The notes: generated from the sequence alone by a model not told the origin. A stretch of DNA of 64,000 nucleotides from Phlegmacium glaucopus (GCA_015039465.1 MU130372.1:421719-485718); one strand, 5' to 3'. Shown: positions 1 through 11,879, counted from the first letter of the stretch. Numbers and translations: made by a program.

Positions 1-59
1 ACTCAGCCAAACTATTCCTGAGCAGCGGGGAATTCAAATGCAAAGAAACTGTACTCTCA

Positions 60-1827
60 ATGGAAAATTTGAGCACGATAGCTATGCAACTATCGCAACA
101 AAGCAACATACCCCACCACACAACAGAAGCATTCAAAGCTCTGTCATTTCTAATCATCGATATACACCAGCACAACAATGCAGAGACAATTATGGAAATG
201 ATAGCAAAATCTGTTGCCATAGTAACCAAGAGAGTCTGTACAGAAATCAAAGATGCGACAGATCAATTAACAACAACTACGATCACCATAAACACTACAG
301 TGGATGAACTACGAGAAGAATGTCACAACACCATGGAGGGCGTGAAAGAGGGATAGAGAAAGCAGCGGCAGAGGCAGAAGCAAAAAGGGAGATAAAAATG
401 AGGGAACAAACACATCAGAAACAAAGAGCATGAAGAGAAGGCACATACAGACACTTACGCAGACAGAACAAGAAGGTCAATCCCGGTGTCACATGCCAAG
501 GAGGTAGCGAAGGCAGAGTTGCAGAAGTGGAGGGGTGTGGATGACCAAAGCAGTGGGCATGTCGGGGGAGGGAATACAGGAGCTGACTGAAAAACAATTG
601 GTGGAAAAGGCTAATTTAGCAATTGGATTAATGGACAACACAGAAATGTCAAGACCAGCTGGTGCAAAATTTGTAGGAGCAAACAAATCTAATGGGCAAG
701 GAGTAGGAGAAGTGATGTATGAGATGAATACAAAGGAAGTGGCGGATTGGATTAGGGAGAGTGATACCATGAAAACCTTCATAAGCAAAATGGGATTGAC
801 AGTGGACTACAGGGCACAAACACATGAAGTGGTATTTGACTGGGTACCCACATCATTCAACATAGAGAGCAAAGAGGTATGGGGGGCAATTGAGATAGTG
901 AGTGGAATCAGAATAGAGGGCATACAAGAGGCAAGATGGATTAAACCCACACACCTACGATCACCAGGGCAGAGATCGGCAATAGCAATACTAGGCTTCA
1001 ACATGCGAGAAGACGCTAATGTGGCAATCAGGTCAGGTTTATTCATCGAGGAAAAGAAAGTATGGGGTAGAAAACAAACCCAAGAACCAAGAAGGTGTCT
1101 CAAATGTCAATGTTTTGGTACGCACAAAGCCGCAAAATGCACATCCACCCACAAAGTATGTGGACATTGTGCGAAACACCACAGGACCAACGAGTGCATG
1201 GAGTTGGACCAAAACATGTTAGAATGCGCAAATTGTCGAGCAGCCAAGCTTGAGAGCTACAAGGGACACGGTGCAGTGGACAGAAGATGTCCAATTTTCC
1301 TAGCAAGGGTCATCAAAACAAATCTAATTCATCAAGAGAATAATTACAAGTTCTTTTGTACAACGGATCCAGTAACCTGGGAATTAATTGGGGGCCACAA
1401 ATCAGCAGAGAACAGGGATAGGGAGAGAGGACAGGACATTGAAGCATACCCGAAAGAACACATGGGCAGGTACTACAAAGGGCGGTCAGGAAGGACAGAG
1501 GATGGGCAGAGAGGAGAAGGAATCACACACAAGATCAGGGACAATGGTTGGGAAGGAATAAGGGAAAGAGTCAAACCATATGGTGGAAGAGATGAAGAAA
1601 ACTGGAGAGAGACACTGTGCGAGGAGGGGAGGAAGAAAGAAGGAAAGGAAGTGGATGGACAGACAGGCAAAGGGAAAAGGAATTATGCACAAAGCAAAGG
1701 TCCCACACAGACCACACTTGATGAGGTGTGGGCCAGCAAAGATACAAGAACATGGGTGGAGCAAATAGATGAAATGGAGGCAGAACTAGACAAAGAAAGA
1801 CAAGCCAGCATGCTTTCTTATGTCTGA
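60..1827 (+). pseudogene. LINE ORF1, gag-like zinc-knuckle protein (broken)
   Basis: The first part (60-356) is a Thr-rich helical N-terminus ending in a stop. A second stretch (about 435-530) continues in another frame, and the main body (535-1827, about 430 codons) begins with a frame change near 530. The main body has Cys-rich knuckles typical of LINE ORF1 proteins: CLKCQCFG..HKAAKC, CGHCAKHHRTNEC (C-x2-C-x4-H-x4-C) and a third CANC...CP cluster, at about residues 185-260 of that piece. The C-terminal third is Glu/Lys/Arg-rich. The expected role is binding the element RNA. At least two lesions break the frame. The final codons overlap the ORF2 start at 1820. I chose 60 as start because the helical N-terminus matches the family as I know it. 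Confidence 0.75.
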
Positions 1828-4800
1828 TACAACCAACACAACTGAAACAAGGAAGCTACACATTTGGCAACAAAACATCAATCGATCGCTGGAAGGACAG
1901 CTTGATCTGTTACAATCATTGAAGCAAGACTCATATGACATTGTAGTCATACAAGAACCACATATAGATATCCTAGGACAAACCAGAGCAAACCCCCACT
2001 GGAAGTTATCCACAAACAACTGGGCAGAAATACCTCTACCATCGCCAGATGTGATGGGAATACACCTACATGGCGAATTTGGAGGCATTTGCATCGTCAA
2101 TGTATACAATGATTGCGAACATAACAGGAGTATAGAGGTAGTGAAGGAATTCATGAAGGAAGAAAGAAGAGACGTAGTGAGAAGACAGGAGGAGAGGGTC
2201 AATGAGAGATACATCTGGATGGGATATTTCAACCGACATCATCCAATTTGGGACAAGGAAAGAAATGTGCACCTCTTCACAAGAGCAGTGCTAGAAGCAA
2301 CACAACTGTTACTTGACATAATTGAAAAATATGACATGAGAATGGCATTACCCAAAAACATCCCAACATTGGAATTGTTCGCAACAAAAAACTTTACGTG
2401 GGTGGATAACGTGTTCTGTTCAGCAGAACTAAGCGGGGCATTCATATCATGCAATACCAAACCACACCTACAACCACAAAAGACAGACCACATGCCAATA
2501 CTATGTCAGCTGGAGATAGAACCAAAATGAACAACGCACATAGACAAATTCAACTACAAAATGACAAAGTGGGAAGAATTTTGAACATCACTAGAGGAAG
2601 AATTAGCACTCATTGAAGATCCAGTGGAATTCACATCAACAGAACAGTTTCAAACCAAACTATTGCAACTAGACAACACAATTAAAGTGGTAGTGCAGAA
2701 ACACGTCCCAATAACAAAGCTCAGTCCATACTCAAAGAGATGGTGGACCAAAGAGTTAGCTGGGCTAAAGAAAGAAAAAGAAAAATGGGCAAGGAAATCA
2801 TATGAATGAAGAGCATTAAACGAGGACCCAACGCACAAATCATATAGGCAGGCATGTAACAAATATTCACAGGCATTATGCACCACCAAATCAGAGCACT
2901 GGATAGAGTGGTTAGAGTCACTAGACAAGGAAGGAGTATGGATGGCAAACAGAATGACATCAGGCCCAGCCACAGATGGAGGAAATTGCAGGGTACCAAT
3001 GCTACAAGTAAGGGACCCCATAACCAAGGAGCTGATGCAGGAGGCCTATACCAATGAAGACAAAGGAAAGATGCTGTATAAGCTATTCTTCCCCAAACGT
3101 ACAGCGCCAGCGGCAACGGTTCCCACAATACTGTACCCACCGGAGAGATGGGTGTACGAACCAACAACGGATGAACAAATAAACTGAGCAATAAAAAAAA
3201 TGAAGCCATGGAAAGCGACTAGATCAGGAACTGTTCCAAATTCAGTATTCATCCACATGCAAGAAATGATAGTTCTGCACCTTGGCCCACTCTTCAGAGC
3301 CATGGACACACTCAAATTCTATCTCAATGACTGGAAAATAACAGAAACACCAGTACTGAAAAAACCAGGCAAGCCAGACTATACTTTGGCCAACATGTGG
3401 AGGCCTATAGTATTGACTAATGGGTATGCAAGGCTGCTAAACAGATGCAAAACAGAGGACCTTGTTCTAATGTGCAAAGAGACTGGCATTATGCCGCACA
3501 ACCATTTTGGAGGGAGACTGGGCAGAGCAACAACCAACTCCATACATCTAATGGTCAAAACAGTTAAGGACACATGGAGGAAAGGAGAGGTAGCCTCTCT
3601 GCTCTGTTTGGACGTGAAAAGTGCGTTCCCAAGTACAGCAGTGGATGTGATGAGACATGTGATGAGGATGAATGGCATACTGGTGGGGCATGTGGATTGG
3701 TTGGAGAGAAGATTAGAGGGTAGAAGAATGACACTTGTGTTCGACGATTTCAGATCAGAGCCTTTCAACATTGAAGGAGGACTAGACCAAGGAGATGCGC
3801 AATCATTAATAGCCTGGCTCATATACAATCTGTCCATACTCAAGATATTCTGAAAAGAAGCAAACGAAACAGGACTTCTATACATCGACGACATGGCAAT
3901 TGTGACAATGGGGGCCAACTTCAATGTCACACACAACAATTGTTCCTTTGGTCTAGACAAATTCCAACTTTTGGACCTATCGTGGCGCAAAATCAAAGAT
4001 CCACTAAGACCACGAAAAAGGATACCATTACCGAGAAAAAACCTCCTACTCAACAGACAGAACATAAAGTCAGTTCAATCAGTCAAATTCCTAGGTCTAC
4101 ATATAGACAGGGAATTAAGATGGAAGGAACAGATTGCGGCGGCAATAGGCAAGGGTAGAGAGTGGCTAAGACAATGTGCGAGATTAGCGAAACCATCAGG
4201 AGGGGTAACAGGAAGACACATGAGGAGGCTTTACCTGGCAGTGGTAAGGCCCAGAATGTTATACAGAGTGGACATATTCCTAGGACCATCACTACAATCA
4301 GACTCAATCAAGGCAAAAAAAGGAGCGAGATCTGCGCTAAGCAAATTGGCGTCAATACAAAGAAGTGCAGTGTGGATGATAGTAGGAGGAACACACACAT
4401 CCCCCACAGATTCACTCGATGCCCACACAGACCTACTCCCTTTTCACCTTCTGGTCGATAAGACACAATTCCAAGCAGCATTACAATTATCCACACTCCC
4501 TACCACTCATCCTCTGCACAACCCAGTTAAGCAAGCAGCACATAGATTCATCAAAAAGCACCACTCACCACTTCATGAGTTGATGTACAAGTTCAAACTA
4601 AAACCAGAGGCCATGGAGAAAATTGAAGCAGTGAGACAAGGACCAAAGTGGGAACCCAACGTAGCGATCAGGATCATGGATAACAAGGACAAAGCAAAGG
4701 AAGAAGACAGAGCAGACATAACAAATATCAAGGTGTACACAGATGGGTCAGGCTTTGAGGGCCAAGTAGGAGCAGGGGCAATTCTACACCACAATGGGGT

Positions 4801-5647
4801 GATCAAAGGAAGGAAAAGGATGAGACTGGGATTATTAAAACATCATACAGTATATGAAGGAGAAGGGATGGGAATGATATTGGGGTTGGAGCTAATAAGG
4901 GAGGAGCTGATAGCGATGGGCTTGATATTAATAGGGGTTGATAACACAGCAGCAATCACGGCAACACACACGATTAAGCCAGGACCAGGACACTACATAT
5001 GGGACCTATTCCACCACAGACTGAGCATGGTCAACAATAAACATAAAGATATGGACTTACTAGTAAGATGGATGCCAGGACACGTGGACATCAAGGAAAA
5101 TGAAGCAGATAAAGAAGCAAAAGTGGCAGCTCAACACGGATCCAGCCCTAACAATAAACTACCAGCTCCATTAAGAAAGCCATTGCCATGCAGTAAATCC
5201 ACAGTCCAACAAGCCTATCACACCAAACTCAAGTGTCTATCCACCGAAATCTGGGTCAAATCGCCACAATACGAAAAAATGAAGTGTATAGACCCATCAA
5301 TTCCATCCAGTAAATTTGCAAAATACACACGACATATGAAACGCAGTCAGGCTAGTATGCTATTCCAACTAAGGATAGGACACATGCAGCTCAACACATA
5401 TCTACACCGTATCCAAAAAGCAGCATTGCCAATATGCACAAGGTGTCATGGACACAACAAAACAGTCCTACACTTCCTGATACATTGCCCAGCCCATAAC
5501 AATGCCAGAAATAGTATGTTCCAAGCAGCAGGAAGAGATGCCAGGGATGTCAACAAACTCCTATCCACCCCAGAGCTATTTCCACACCTTTTCAAATTCA
5601 TCAGACACAGTGGAAGATTTGAACACACCCAGGAAGCAAACACATAG
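1820..5647 (+). pseudogene. LINE ORF2: endonuclease, reverse transcriptase, RNase H
   Basis: One continuous frame of 3.8 kb is interrupted only by in-frame TGA codons (about 2528, 2580, 2807, 3185, 3851). The N-terminal APE-type endonuclease shows QQNINRS, VIQEPH and TDHMPI, but the GDFN box reads GYFN, so a catalytic Asp is lost. The stretch before SPDVMG is shorter than I expect for the family. The reverse transcriptase has LDVKSAFPS, the GLDQGD box and a YIDD catalytic box near 3882-3893. RNase H follows with YTDGSG, EGEGMG, VDNTAA and WMPGH, giving the D-E-D-D set (about 4735-5125). A C-terminal knuckle CTRCHGH...HFLIHCPAH sits at about 5435-5495. It would copy element RNA at a nicked target. 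The TGA stops sit where related proteins usually have Arg. Confidence 0.88.
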
Positions 5648-5749
5648 CAATAGATAATTGGCATCAACCCTAATCTACATTACCACATCACATTGTCACA
5701 TTATCACGATCATTATTTCATGCGGATACCCCGCTTTGAGGCAGGCTAG

Positions 5750-6282
5750 CAGTAATTTACAGTCCCCCAGGGATTCCGAGCAAATTCTGAGTGGAGTCCG
5801 AGGAGTCCAAGCAGATTCCGAGCAGATTCCGAGGAGTCCAAGCATATTCTGAGTGGATCCAAGCAAATAAGACACAAATTGGCTGGGAAAATACTTCTGT
5901 TAAGGTTTTGTTAAGGTTTTGTTAAGGTTTTGTTAGGGTTTTGTTAAGGTTTTTTTTTAAGGTTTTGTTAAGGTTTTTTGTTAAGGTTGTGTTAAGGTTT
6001 TTGTTAAGGTCAGGGAGGTATATAGTTTGTTAAGGTTTTTTTAAGGTTTTTTTAAGGTTTTTTTAAGGTTTTGTTAGGGTTTTGATAAGGTTGGGGAGGT
6101 ATATAGGTTCCAGTCTGAGCAAGTCCGAGTGAGTCCGAGCAGTCTGAGCGGATTCCGAGCAAATTCTGCTTGGAATACACTCAAATACACTCAAAAAGTG
6201 CTCGGACTCGCTCGGACTCTGCTCAGATCTGCTTGGATCTGCTTGGACTCTGTCGGATTCCCTGGGGGAGTGTAAAGACCTC
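5750..6282. mobile_element. hAT-like MITE, GAGGTC/CAGTA family, copy 1
   Basis: The element starts CAGTAATTTACAGTCCCC and ends GGGGGAGTGTAAAGACCTC. Its ends are inverted repeats around TTTAC-CTCCCCCAGGGA. Flanks are CAGGCTAG and CATGCTAG, an 8-bp target duplication with one mismatch, which points to the hAT superfamily. Subterminal regions hold many copies of a GAGTCCGAGCAGA-like motif in both orientations, as expected for transposase-binding sites. The centre is a TTAAGGTTTTGT minisatellite. There is no coding capacity. It sits just past the LINE. Confidence 0.82.
5893..6091. repeat. TTAAGGTTTTGT minisatellite inside the MITE
   Basis: About a dozen imperfect copies of a 12-bp unit TTAAGGTTTTGT, with some units losing or gaining T residues. 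The same array appears in reverse complement in the sister MITE at 59801-60283. Confidence 0.9.
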
Positions 6283-6426
6283 CATGCTAGGCATACCCCA
6301 TAGCAGTTGAGCAGTCTACAGCCAACATGGTCAATTAGTATATCACAGTAGTTACAAGCATAGTTTATGTCTACCATATGGCTCGCCACAAAGGACAATA
6401 AACAAAGATTCAAAAAAATTAAAAAA
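6283..6426. other. Unassigned spacer
   Basis: About 140 bp between the MITE and an LTR fragment. I see no gene or repeat in it. Confidence 0.5.
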
Positions 6427-7293
6427 AATAAAAGGAATAGCAACCAAAATATAAAGGATAAATATAAAGTGCTGTGTTCTGCTCCTGGAAGGTCCTGCAT
6501 TCTTGGGTGAATAATCCATAGCAGGTGTGCTGACTAGTGTTTGGAAGTCCAGTTGCGGGACTGGAAAAAGACTGCAAAAAGACCGGACCAGACTGCAAAA
6601 GACTGGACCAGCAGTCCGGTTTTTTGGTTTTTGAGAAGCAAAGACTGAAAAAAGACCGGTCTGAACCAATATTTTTGTAGCCCTTATTTTTCCCTTTCAA
6701 ACGAGATAAAGACTGTATTTATTGGTCAAATATTCACTGAGAAAAAAATAAAACAGTAAAAATGTACACAAAATAGTAGAAAACAAATAATATCATCATA
6801 AAATTGTCAATTCCCAACAAAATTTAATGTTCTTAGGCTTATTCTAAAGGTATAGATCACATCTACATATTTGTCTGATGTTATATATGAAAATATGACC
6901 GGTATTTGTCAAAAGTCCGGTCCAGGACTGCAAAAAACCGATGTGGACCAGTCCCAATCGGTCCAGTCTGGTCTTTTGACCTTCTAGAAGCTTAGTGGAC
7001 CAGTTGCAGTCCCAGTCCTGTCCAAAAATACCAAAAAACTGGACTGGACCGGACTTCCAAACACTAGTGCTGACTGGTAGTGGGAATGTGATGACAAAGA
7101 ATAGTGGTTGTGGTGAAGATGTGGTAATGGGTTAGGAGTAAGGTTGGAAGAGCCGGAATGATACGGAGAAGTCTCAGAGTTGGACATAGAAAGAGTAGAT
7201 CTGAAAACAAGGGAAAGCACTGGAACAGAGTACGGACTACTGGAGACAACTCCGATGGAGCTGGACTAGAGTAATGTATAATGGAATGTAACA
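6427..7293 (+). mobile_element. 5'-truncated solo LTR split by a MITE
   Basis: The sequence matches the LTRs at 13337-13915 and 18804-19376, from the run 'aataaaaggaatagcaacc' to the terminal GGAATGTAACA. The first ~245 bp of the LTR are missing. A hAT MITE (6535-7066) is inserted in it, and the 8 bp GTGCTGAC is duplicated at that insertion. Confidence 0.78.
6535..7066. mobile_element. hAT MITE, TAGTGTTTGG family, copy 1
   Basis: Terminal inverted repeats are TAGTGTTTGGAAGTCCAGT and its complement. A perfect 8-bp target duplication GTGCTGAC lies at 6527-6534 and 7067-7074. The element is 532 bp, non-coding, and rich in subterminal ACTGGACCGG-type motifs in both orientations. A second copy in opposite orientation lies at 40095-40616. 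Confidence 0.93.
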
Positions 7294-7500
7294 GCATCAA
7301 TGAGAAAAGAAAACAATTGGTCAACAGCCTGGAGTGCAGCAGTAGGGAGCAAGAGGGCTGTTTAACAGAGAAAATTTGTTGTGGTCGTTGCTTTGTGTCT
7401 TAAAAATAATGTCTAAGAAAATATACTGTACAAGAATAAAAAGTAAACGTACAAGGTGCTCCTCAAGCTGAGGCCCTTGAATGTTCAGGATGAGAGGTTT

Positions 7501-7680
7501 TGCCACGACCAGTGGATTGAATAGTTGAAGCATGACTAGTTGAAGTGGATTGACTAGTTGAAGTGGATTGACTAGCTGAAGCATGACTAGTTGAAGTGGA
7601 TTGACTAGTTGAAGCATGACTAGTTAAAGTGGAGTGAATAGTCGAAGCAGATTGACTAGTTGAAGTGGATTGAATAAATG
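7501..7680 (-). repeat. 15/18-bp coding repeat (Ser-Thr-Ser-His/Gln)
   Basis: Alternating 15- and 18-bp units of the type actagttgaagtggattg and actagttgaagcatg. On the minus strand they encode STSQS and STSHA repeats forming the low-complexity C-terminus of the hypothetical gene. Unit lengths are multiples of three, so the frame is preserved. Confidence 0.85.
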
Positions 7681-8593
7681 AAGATGCTGAGTTGAAAATA
7701 GTAAGAAAATGTGTTGTGCCAAAGATGAATATACTAACCCTTTGAAGACCCCTCAAATGGGTCTTTGAATGTCAACCACTTCCAGGAATAAGTATAGATA
7801 GTGGCATGTTTACCAATATCAGTTGCAGAGCCATAAAATATTAGGGTGAAGGGTGGGTAGTGTTGTGAAACACAGAAAACATCAGCAGGATTTAGGGGGG
7901 TCACAATCTCCAAGATATTGCATTTGACAGGGGTGTCCCAGACTGTTGAAGGTTGGAGGAGCTAGATAGGTAGGCCTGCCGTGTGGAAATCCTGGACTAT
8001 ACGCAGAATGTTAGTGATAGCCCCTATGCAGTTGGTGACGGTTTCTGCTGCAGGCTTAGCTCCATCCATACACGGTTTATAGAGCTCCAGGAAGTCCAAG
8101 CAGCCGTGAATTTCAAGATAGTACCACTGGAATTTGGTGACGCCAATCCTCATTTCAGTAAATGTGGTCTTTAACAAACTAAGACGGACGAATGCATCCT
8201 GCACTGCTCTCGTTAACAATAGGAGAAGTTTGTTGGGAGAAGGGGAAGCCTGCTTGTGCTGTTCAATCCTATCCTCCATGTTAGACATCATTGTCTGTAA
8301 AAGCAATAGCCTTGAACCCAACAGCTCACCCAATCCATCAGCAAGGCTGCCGCTAAATGATTTGAAGTCATCGCGGGTTGGGTCCCACCACATGATGGAA
8401 AGAGGGTCATTGGCATCATTGGGCTTTCTTGGAATGGCACCCAGGTGACAAAACATCTTGACCCAGGGCTGTGGCCAAAGTGTTGGGTCATCTGGACCAT
8501 AGTGAACGTCGGCACAGAGTTGAACTTCCATTTTATGCAAAGGTGGAAGGGGGATTTGACTTTGGTTCAGAGTTGTGCAGACAAAACCTTCAA

Positions 8594-9198
8594 TAGGGTT
8601 GTTCAGATTGGACAATTTGGGCTTGATTTGAACTTGATTTGAGCTTGATTTGAATTTTCATTTGAGACACGGCAGTCGGCAGCAAGCCCAAATCAACTTT
8701 GATCATAATATGATTTGAACCCAAGTCCACTGCATGTGCCGTCGGACTTTTAATGCGGCCATCTAACATAAGCGCATTATGTTACAGCTGTTTTCATCAA
8801 TAGGCCATCAATCAAAAAAATACACGCTTGGTCGGGGTCGGAATTTGAAGTTTTGTAGAGATCACGTGATAACAGGCTACTGTTAGTTGCCTTTGGCTTG
8901 CAGCTGGACTCTAAATTTTAGAAGATATTTACCTTTTTGGAACATCACGTGGTAAGATAGCTGTTTTCATATTGATATGCCATCAATCAAAAATTATGCA
9001 TATACAGTAACATAATGCACTTATGTTAGACAGCCGCATTAAAAGTCCAACGGCACATGCAGTGGACTTGGGTTCAAATCAAATTACAATCAAAGTTGAT
9101 TTGGGCTTGCTGCCGACTGCCGTGTCTCAAATGAAAATTCAAATCAAGCTCAAATCAAGTTCAAATCAAGCCCAAATCGTCTACTCTGAACAACCCTA
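8594..9198. mobile_element. Long-TIR MITE inside the hypothetical gene
   Basis: Two arms of about 210 bp are inverted repeats: 8594-8815, starting TAGGGTTGTTCAGA, and 8985-9198, ending TCTGAACAACCCTA. They flank a ~170-bp centre. Repeated CTTGATTTGAA units lie near both ends. The element is flanked by TA on each side if the termini are GGGTTG...CAACCC. No 8-bp duplication is visible, so a TA target (Tc1/mariner-like) is possible but unproven. There is no coding frame. Confidence 0.75.
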
Positions 9199-9408
9199 AT
9201 TACTGCTGCAACTCTTCCATCAAATGGACCAAGAGGTACTATGGGAGATCAGCACAAGTGCAGAGGGCTAGGGATGAGAACATACCATTGGGGTTTCGGC
9301 CAATAAGGAGAGTTTTGCTGAGTGATGACATTGGAATGAATAGAATAGAATGATATCTAGAACAAAAATATGTTGACTGGCAAAAAAAAATACACATCAG
9401 TGATGGGG

Positions 9409-9561
9409 CTGACACAGAGTCTAAGCACTGAGTCCTGAATGATGCAAAGTCTAGTCCTGAATGATGCAAAGTCTAGTCCTGGATGATGTGAAGTCTAGTC
9501 CTGGATGACGCAAAGTCTAGTCTTGGACGATGCAAAGTCTACCTCAAGCAATGTGAAGTCC
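9409..9561. repeat. 22-bp tandem repeat (gatgcaaagtctagtcctgaat)
   Basis: Six or so consecutive 22-bp units built on gatgcaaagtctagtcct, diverging toward the right end. Related single units recur at 9890-9985. Reverse-complement units (cctagactttgtgtcgg) lie at 10266-10350 and 11363-11430. Confidence 0.8.
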
Positions 9562-10199
9562 AACTCAAGCATTCATATTTCCATGTGGTGTTCCCAGGGC
9601 ATTGTGGTACTCAGGGACCTAGGGGCACAAGCTAACAGCAGCTGTTCATGGGTCAGTAGCTAAGTTGCTGACAGTGTCTGACGCAATGCAGAGCCATGCA
9701 GGATGCTTGTACCGGTCACCTGGAATGAGTTGGATACCTAATGGTACTAGCCACGGGGGAATAGCAAGAGAGAAAGAATGGCTCACCAAAAAAAGTTGTA
9801 CATACAATCGTTAGCTGGTAGATACAGTTGTTAGCTGGTGGATTTGAATTGAAGATGATAATAAGCCATGGCCAGAAGGTCGACACAAAGTCTAAACCTT
9901 GGGGCTGATGCGAAGTCTAAGCCCTATGGATGACTTGAAGTCTAGTTCAAAATATGAGCGACGCAAAGTCTAACTCATGCGTATCCATGTCCAACCAGAG
10001 AGGGTAAGCTCACCAGAGTCGTCGAGGGAGAGAGAGATGAAGAGAGTGATTATGTAATGTTCAAGGACATCATGTGCCTTTGGCATGGATTTGTCAATGT
10101 TTATTATTTTTAGAGAGTGATTATGTAATCTTCAAGGTCATGTGCCTTTGGCCCAGGTTTTCCAATGTTTTTTATTATTATCTAAGTCCATCGTCTCTC
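9562..10199. other. Non-coding spacer with a short tandem duplication
   Basis: No gene recognised. Two adjacent ~70-bp copies (about 10036-10104 and 10113-10175) share gagagtgattatgtaat and catgtgcctttgg. Confidence 0.55.
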
Positions 10200-10440
10200 C
10201 CATCAACATTCATCTATGTCACCTCCACTCAACACAAACACTCCCCAGCCCCTTACTACCTCAGATACAACCTAGACTTTGTGTCGGTCATATCTCTTGA
10301 CCTAGACTTTGTGTCGGTCGGACACTAGCCTAGACTTTGCATCAGCGAGATGCTGGATGTAGACTCTGCATCAGTCCAGTCATAGGCCTTGCATTGACAA
10401 TCAGATCTTTTTTGGACAACCCCAGTGCCAAGCTTCTACA

Positions 10441-10768
10441 TGTTAGAGAATGTAAGGACCCGGGAATCAAGTTGAATTCTAAGGTGCTTATCTTTGATAA
10501 GCACCTTACACCTATATACTACAAAGCGTGGGAGCTCATATGACTATATATGGCTAGTACATAATAGAAGGTAGGGTGAGGTAGATACCAAGAATAGATA
10601 CTGACATTGGTACAATGTCATCGGCAAAGGGTCAACTACTACAACAATGGAAGGGGATCCATAAAGGGTAGGAAGAGGAATGTGGTATGTAATACTATTG
10701 TAGAGTGAAAGTGAAAGTAAGTAATACTAAGCGTACCTAGAGGCGGACACAATGAGTGTCCCCTAAAA
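10441..10768 (+). mobile_element. Solo LTR (TGTTAG...TGTCCCCTAAAA)
   Basis: The insertion splits module copy 1 and is absent from copy 2. It begins TGTTAGAG and ends GTGTCCCCTAAAA, and is flanked by the 5-bp duplication CTACA on both sides. The 3' terminus has probably drifted from TAACA, as seen in the related-looking solo LTR at 29150-29562. It contains a hairpin, AAGGTGCTTATC/GATAAGCACCTT, near 10480-10508. Confidence 0.8.
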
Positions 10769-10960
10769 CTACAGGTGTTGGAACAATGCGGCCACAGCAC
10801 TCTCAAAGTATACAAATGCAAGAACATTATCAAACAGAATCAAGCCTACATCTTTCAAAACAACACTTATAATGATGGATTTGTGGAGAAGAATTTCAAA
10901 ACGAGTACTCTAATTATCAACAACAACGAGGTGAATCCCATCAATGTTCACCCATGTCAC

Positions 10961-11277
10961 TAGTGATTGCCACGGGTTTTTGAACTCCTGTGGGTAAGCA
11001 GGCCAAGTACAGACAAATATGGGTCTGAGTACAGATTTCTGTACCTGCCACCTACAAAACAAGCCCTAGAACATCCAAAACAGATGAGAATTGGTGGAGA
11101 TATAGCCAAAATGATATAACATATCATTTAGCACATATCTTGCTCATTTATGGGTCATTTTGGGTGTTTTTGGGCTTGTTTTGACAGGCAAACCGGCGGG
11201 TTTAATAGGTAGGAATCTCAGGGGTATGGGTACAGGTCAGAATCAAGATACCCGGGGGTTACCCCTGTTAATCACTA
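10961..11277. mobile_element. hAT MITE, TAGTGATTG family, short copy
   Basis: 317 bp with termini TAGTGATTGCCACGGG and GGGGTTACCCCTGTTAATCACTA. A perfect 8-bp target duplication CATGTCAC lies at 10953-10960 and 11278-11285. Same family as 41849-42358. Non-coding. Confidence 0.9.
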
Positions 11278-11879
11278 CATGTCACCTCTCCACTCAATGC
11301 AAACACTCCCCAGCCCCTTACTACCCCAGATACGACCTAAACTTCAGGTCAGTTGTATCTCTTGACCTAGACTTTGCATTGGTCAGACACTGGCCTAGAC
11401 TTTGCATTGGCCAGACGCTGGATGTAGACTCTGTCAGTCCAGTTGTAGGCCTTGCATCGACAATCAGATCTTTTTTGGACAACCCCAGTGCCAAGCTTCT
11501 ACAAGTGTTGGAACAATGTGACCACAGCAATCTCAAAGTATATGAATGCAAGAACATTATCAAACAGAATCAAGCCTACATCTTTAAAAACAACACTTAT
11601 AAAGATGGATTTGTGGAGAAGAATTTCAAAAGTACTCTAATTATCAACAACAACAATGTGAACCCCACCCTTGATGAGATTACGCAATTCACTCGACGAC
11701 AAGATAGATGCAACAACCATATCATCAACCTCTCTGTCATTGGGTGTCATGAAAACTAGGATTGCTGTTCTATAGCCAGTGATCAAATTGAAGTTTTTGA
11801 AGGTGAACAGGCAGGTCTCTGTGGTGTGATTGAGGATATGTCAATGCAAGAGGTATTTTTCTGGCATCATATTACAAGA

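Larger units (their letters stand above)
1..5749 (+). mobile_element. Decayed non-LTR (LINE) retrotransposon
   Basis: Two consecutive reading frames have the order gag-like zinc-knuckle ORF1, then endonuclease, reverse transcriptase and RNase H, with ORF2 starting inside the end of ORF1 (8-nt overlap). This is the layout of fungal LINEs of the Tad/I type. The 5' end lies at or before the window start. The 3' end is not defined: after the ORF2 stop about 100 bp of AT-rich DNA leads to a MITE at 5750. I see no poly-A tail and no target duplication. The coding frames hold several stops, so this copy is dead. Confidence 0.85.
7463..9240 (-). pseudogene. Multicopy Agaricomycete hypothetical protein (broken)
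   Basis: Reading on the minus strand, coding runs through VHLMEELQQ (about 9210), is split by an inserted TIR element (8594-9198), and resumes with EGFVCTTLNQSQ, LHKMEVQLCADV, PQPWVKMFCHLGA and PLSIMWWDPT. Near 7960 a TAG replaces what I expect to be Trp after HTAGLP, and the frame then continues (WDTPVKCNILE, NPADVFCVSQHYPP, FKDPFEGSSK) into a 52-nt intron (about 7687-7738, GTTAGT...CTCAG). The last exon encodes Ser/Thr repeats and stops at 7463. I recognise this as a family of unknown function found in many copies next to transposons. No catalytic motif is visible. Confidence 0.65.
10200..11690 (+). repeat. Duplicated ~0.4-kb module, two copies in tandem
   Basis: Copy 1 (10200-10960) and copy 2 (11278-11690) share cacctccactcaa, cccagccccttactac, cctagactttgcat, gacaatcagatctttttt and ttgtggagaagaatttc. 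Copy 1 is lengthened by a solo LTR (10441-10768). A hAT MITE (10961-11277) sits at the junction between the copies. Copy 2 lacks both and shows the empty site. Each copy ends in a short Asn/Lys-rich open stretch that I cannot assign. Confidence 0.75.

Noticed and set aside
3379..4065. 228-codon minus-strand frame
   Set aside because: Antisense shadow of the LINE reverse transcriptase.
11160..11759. 199-codon open frame
   Set aside because: It crosses the end of a MITE and a duplicated non-coding module; composition follows the repeats and no family motif is visible.
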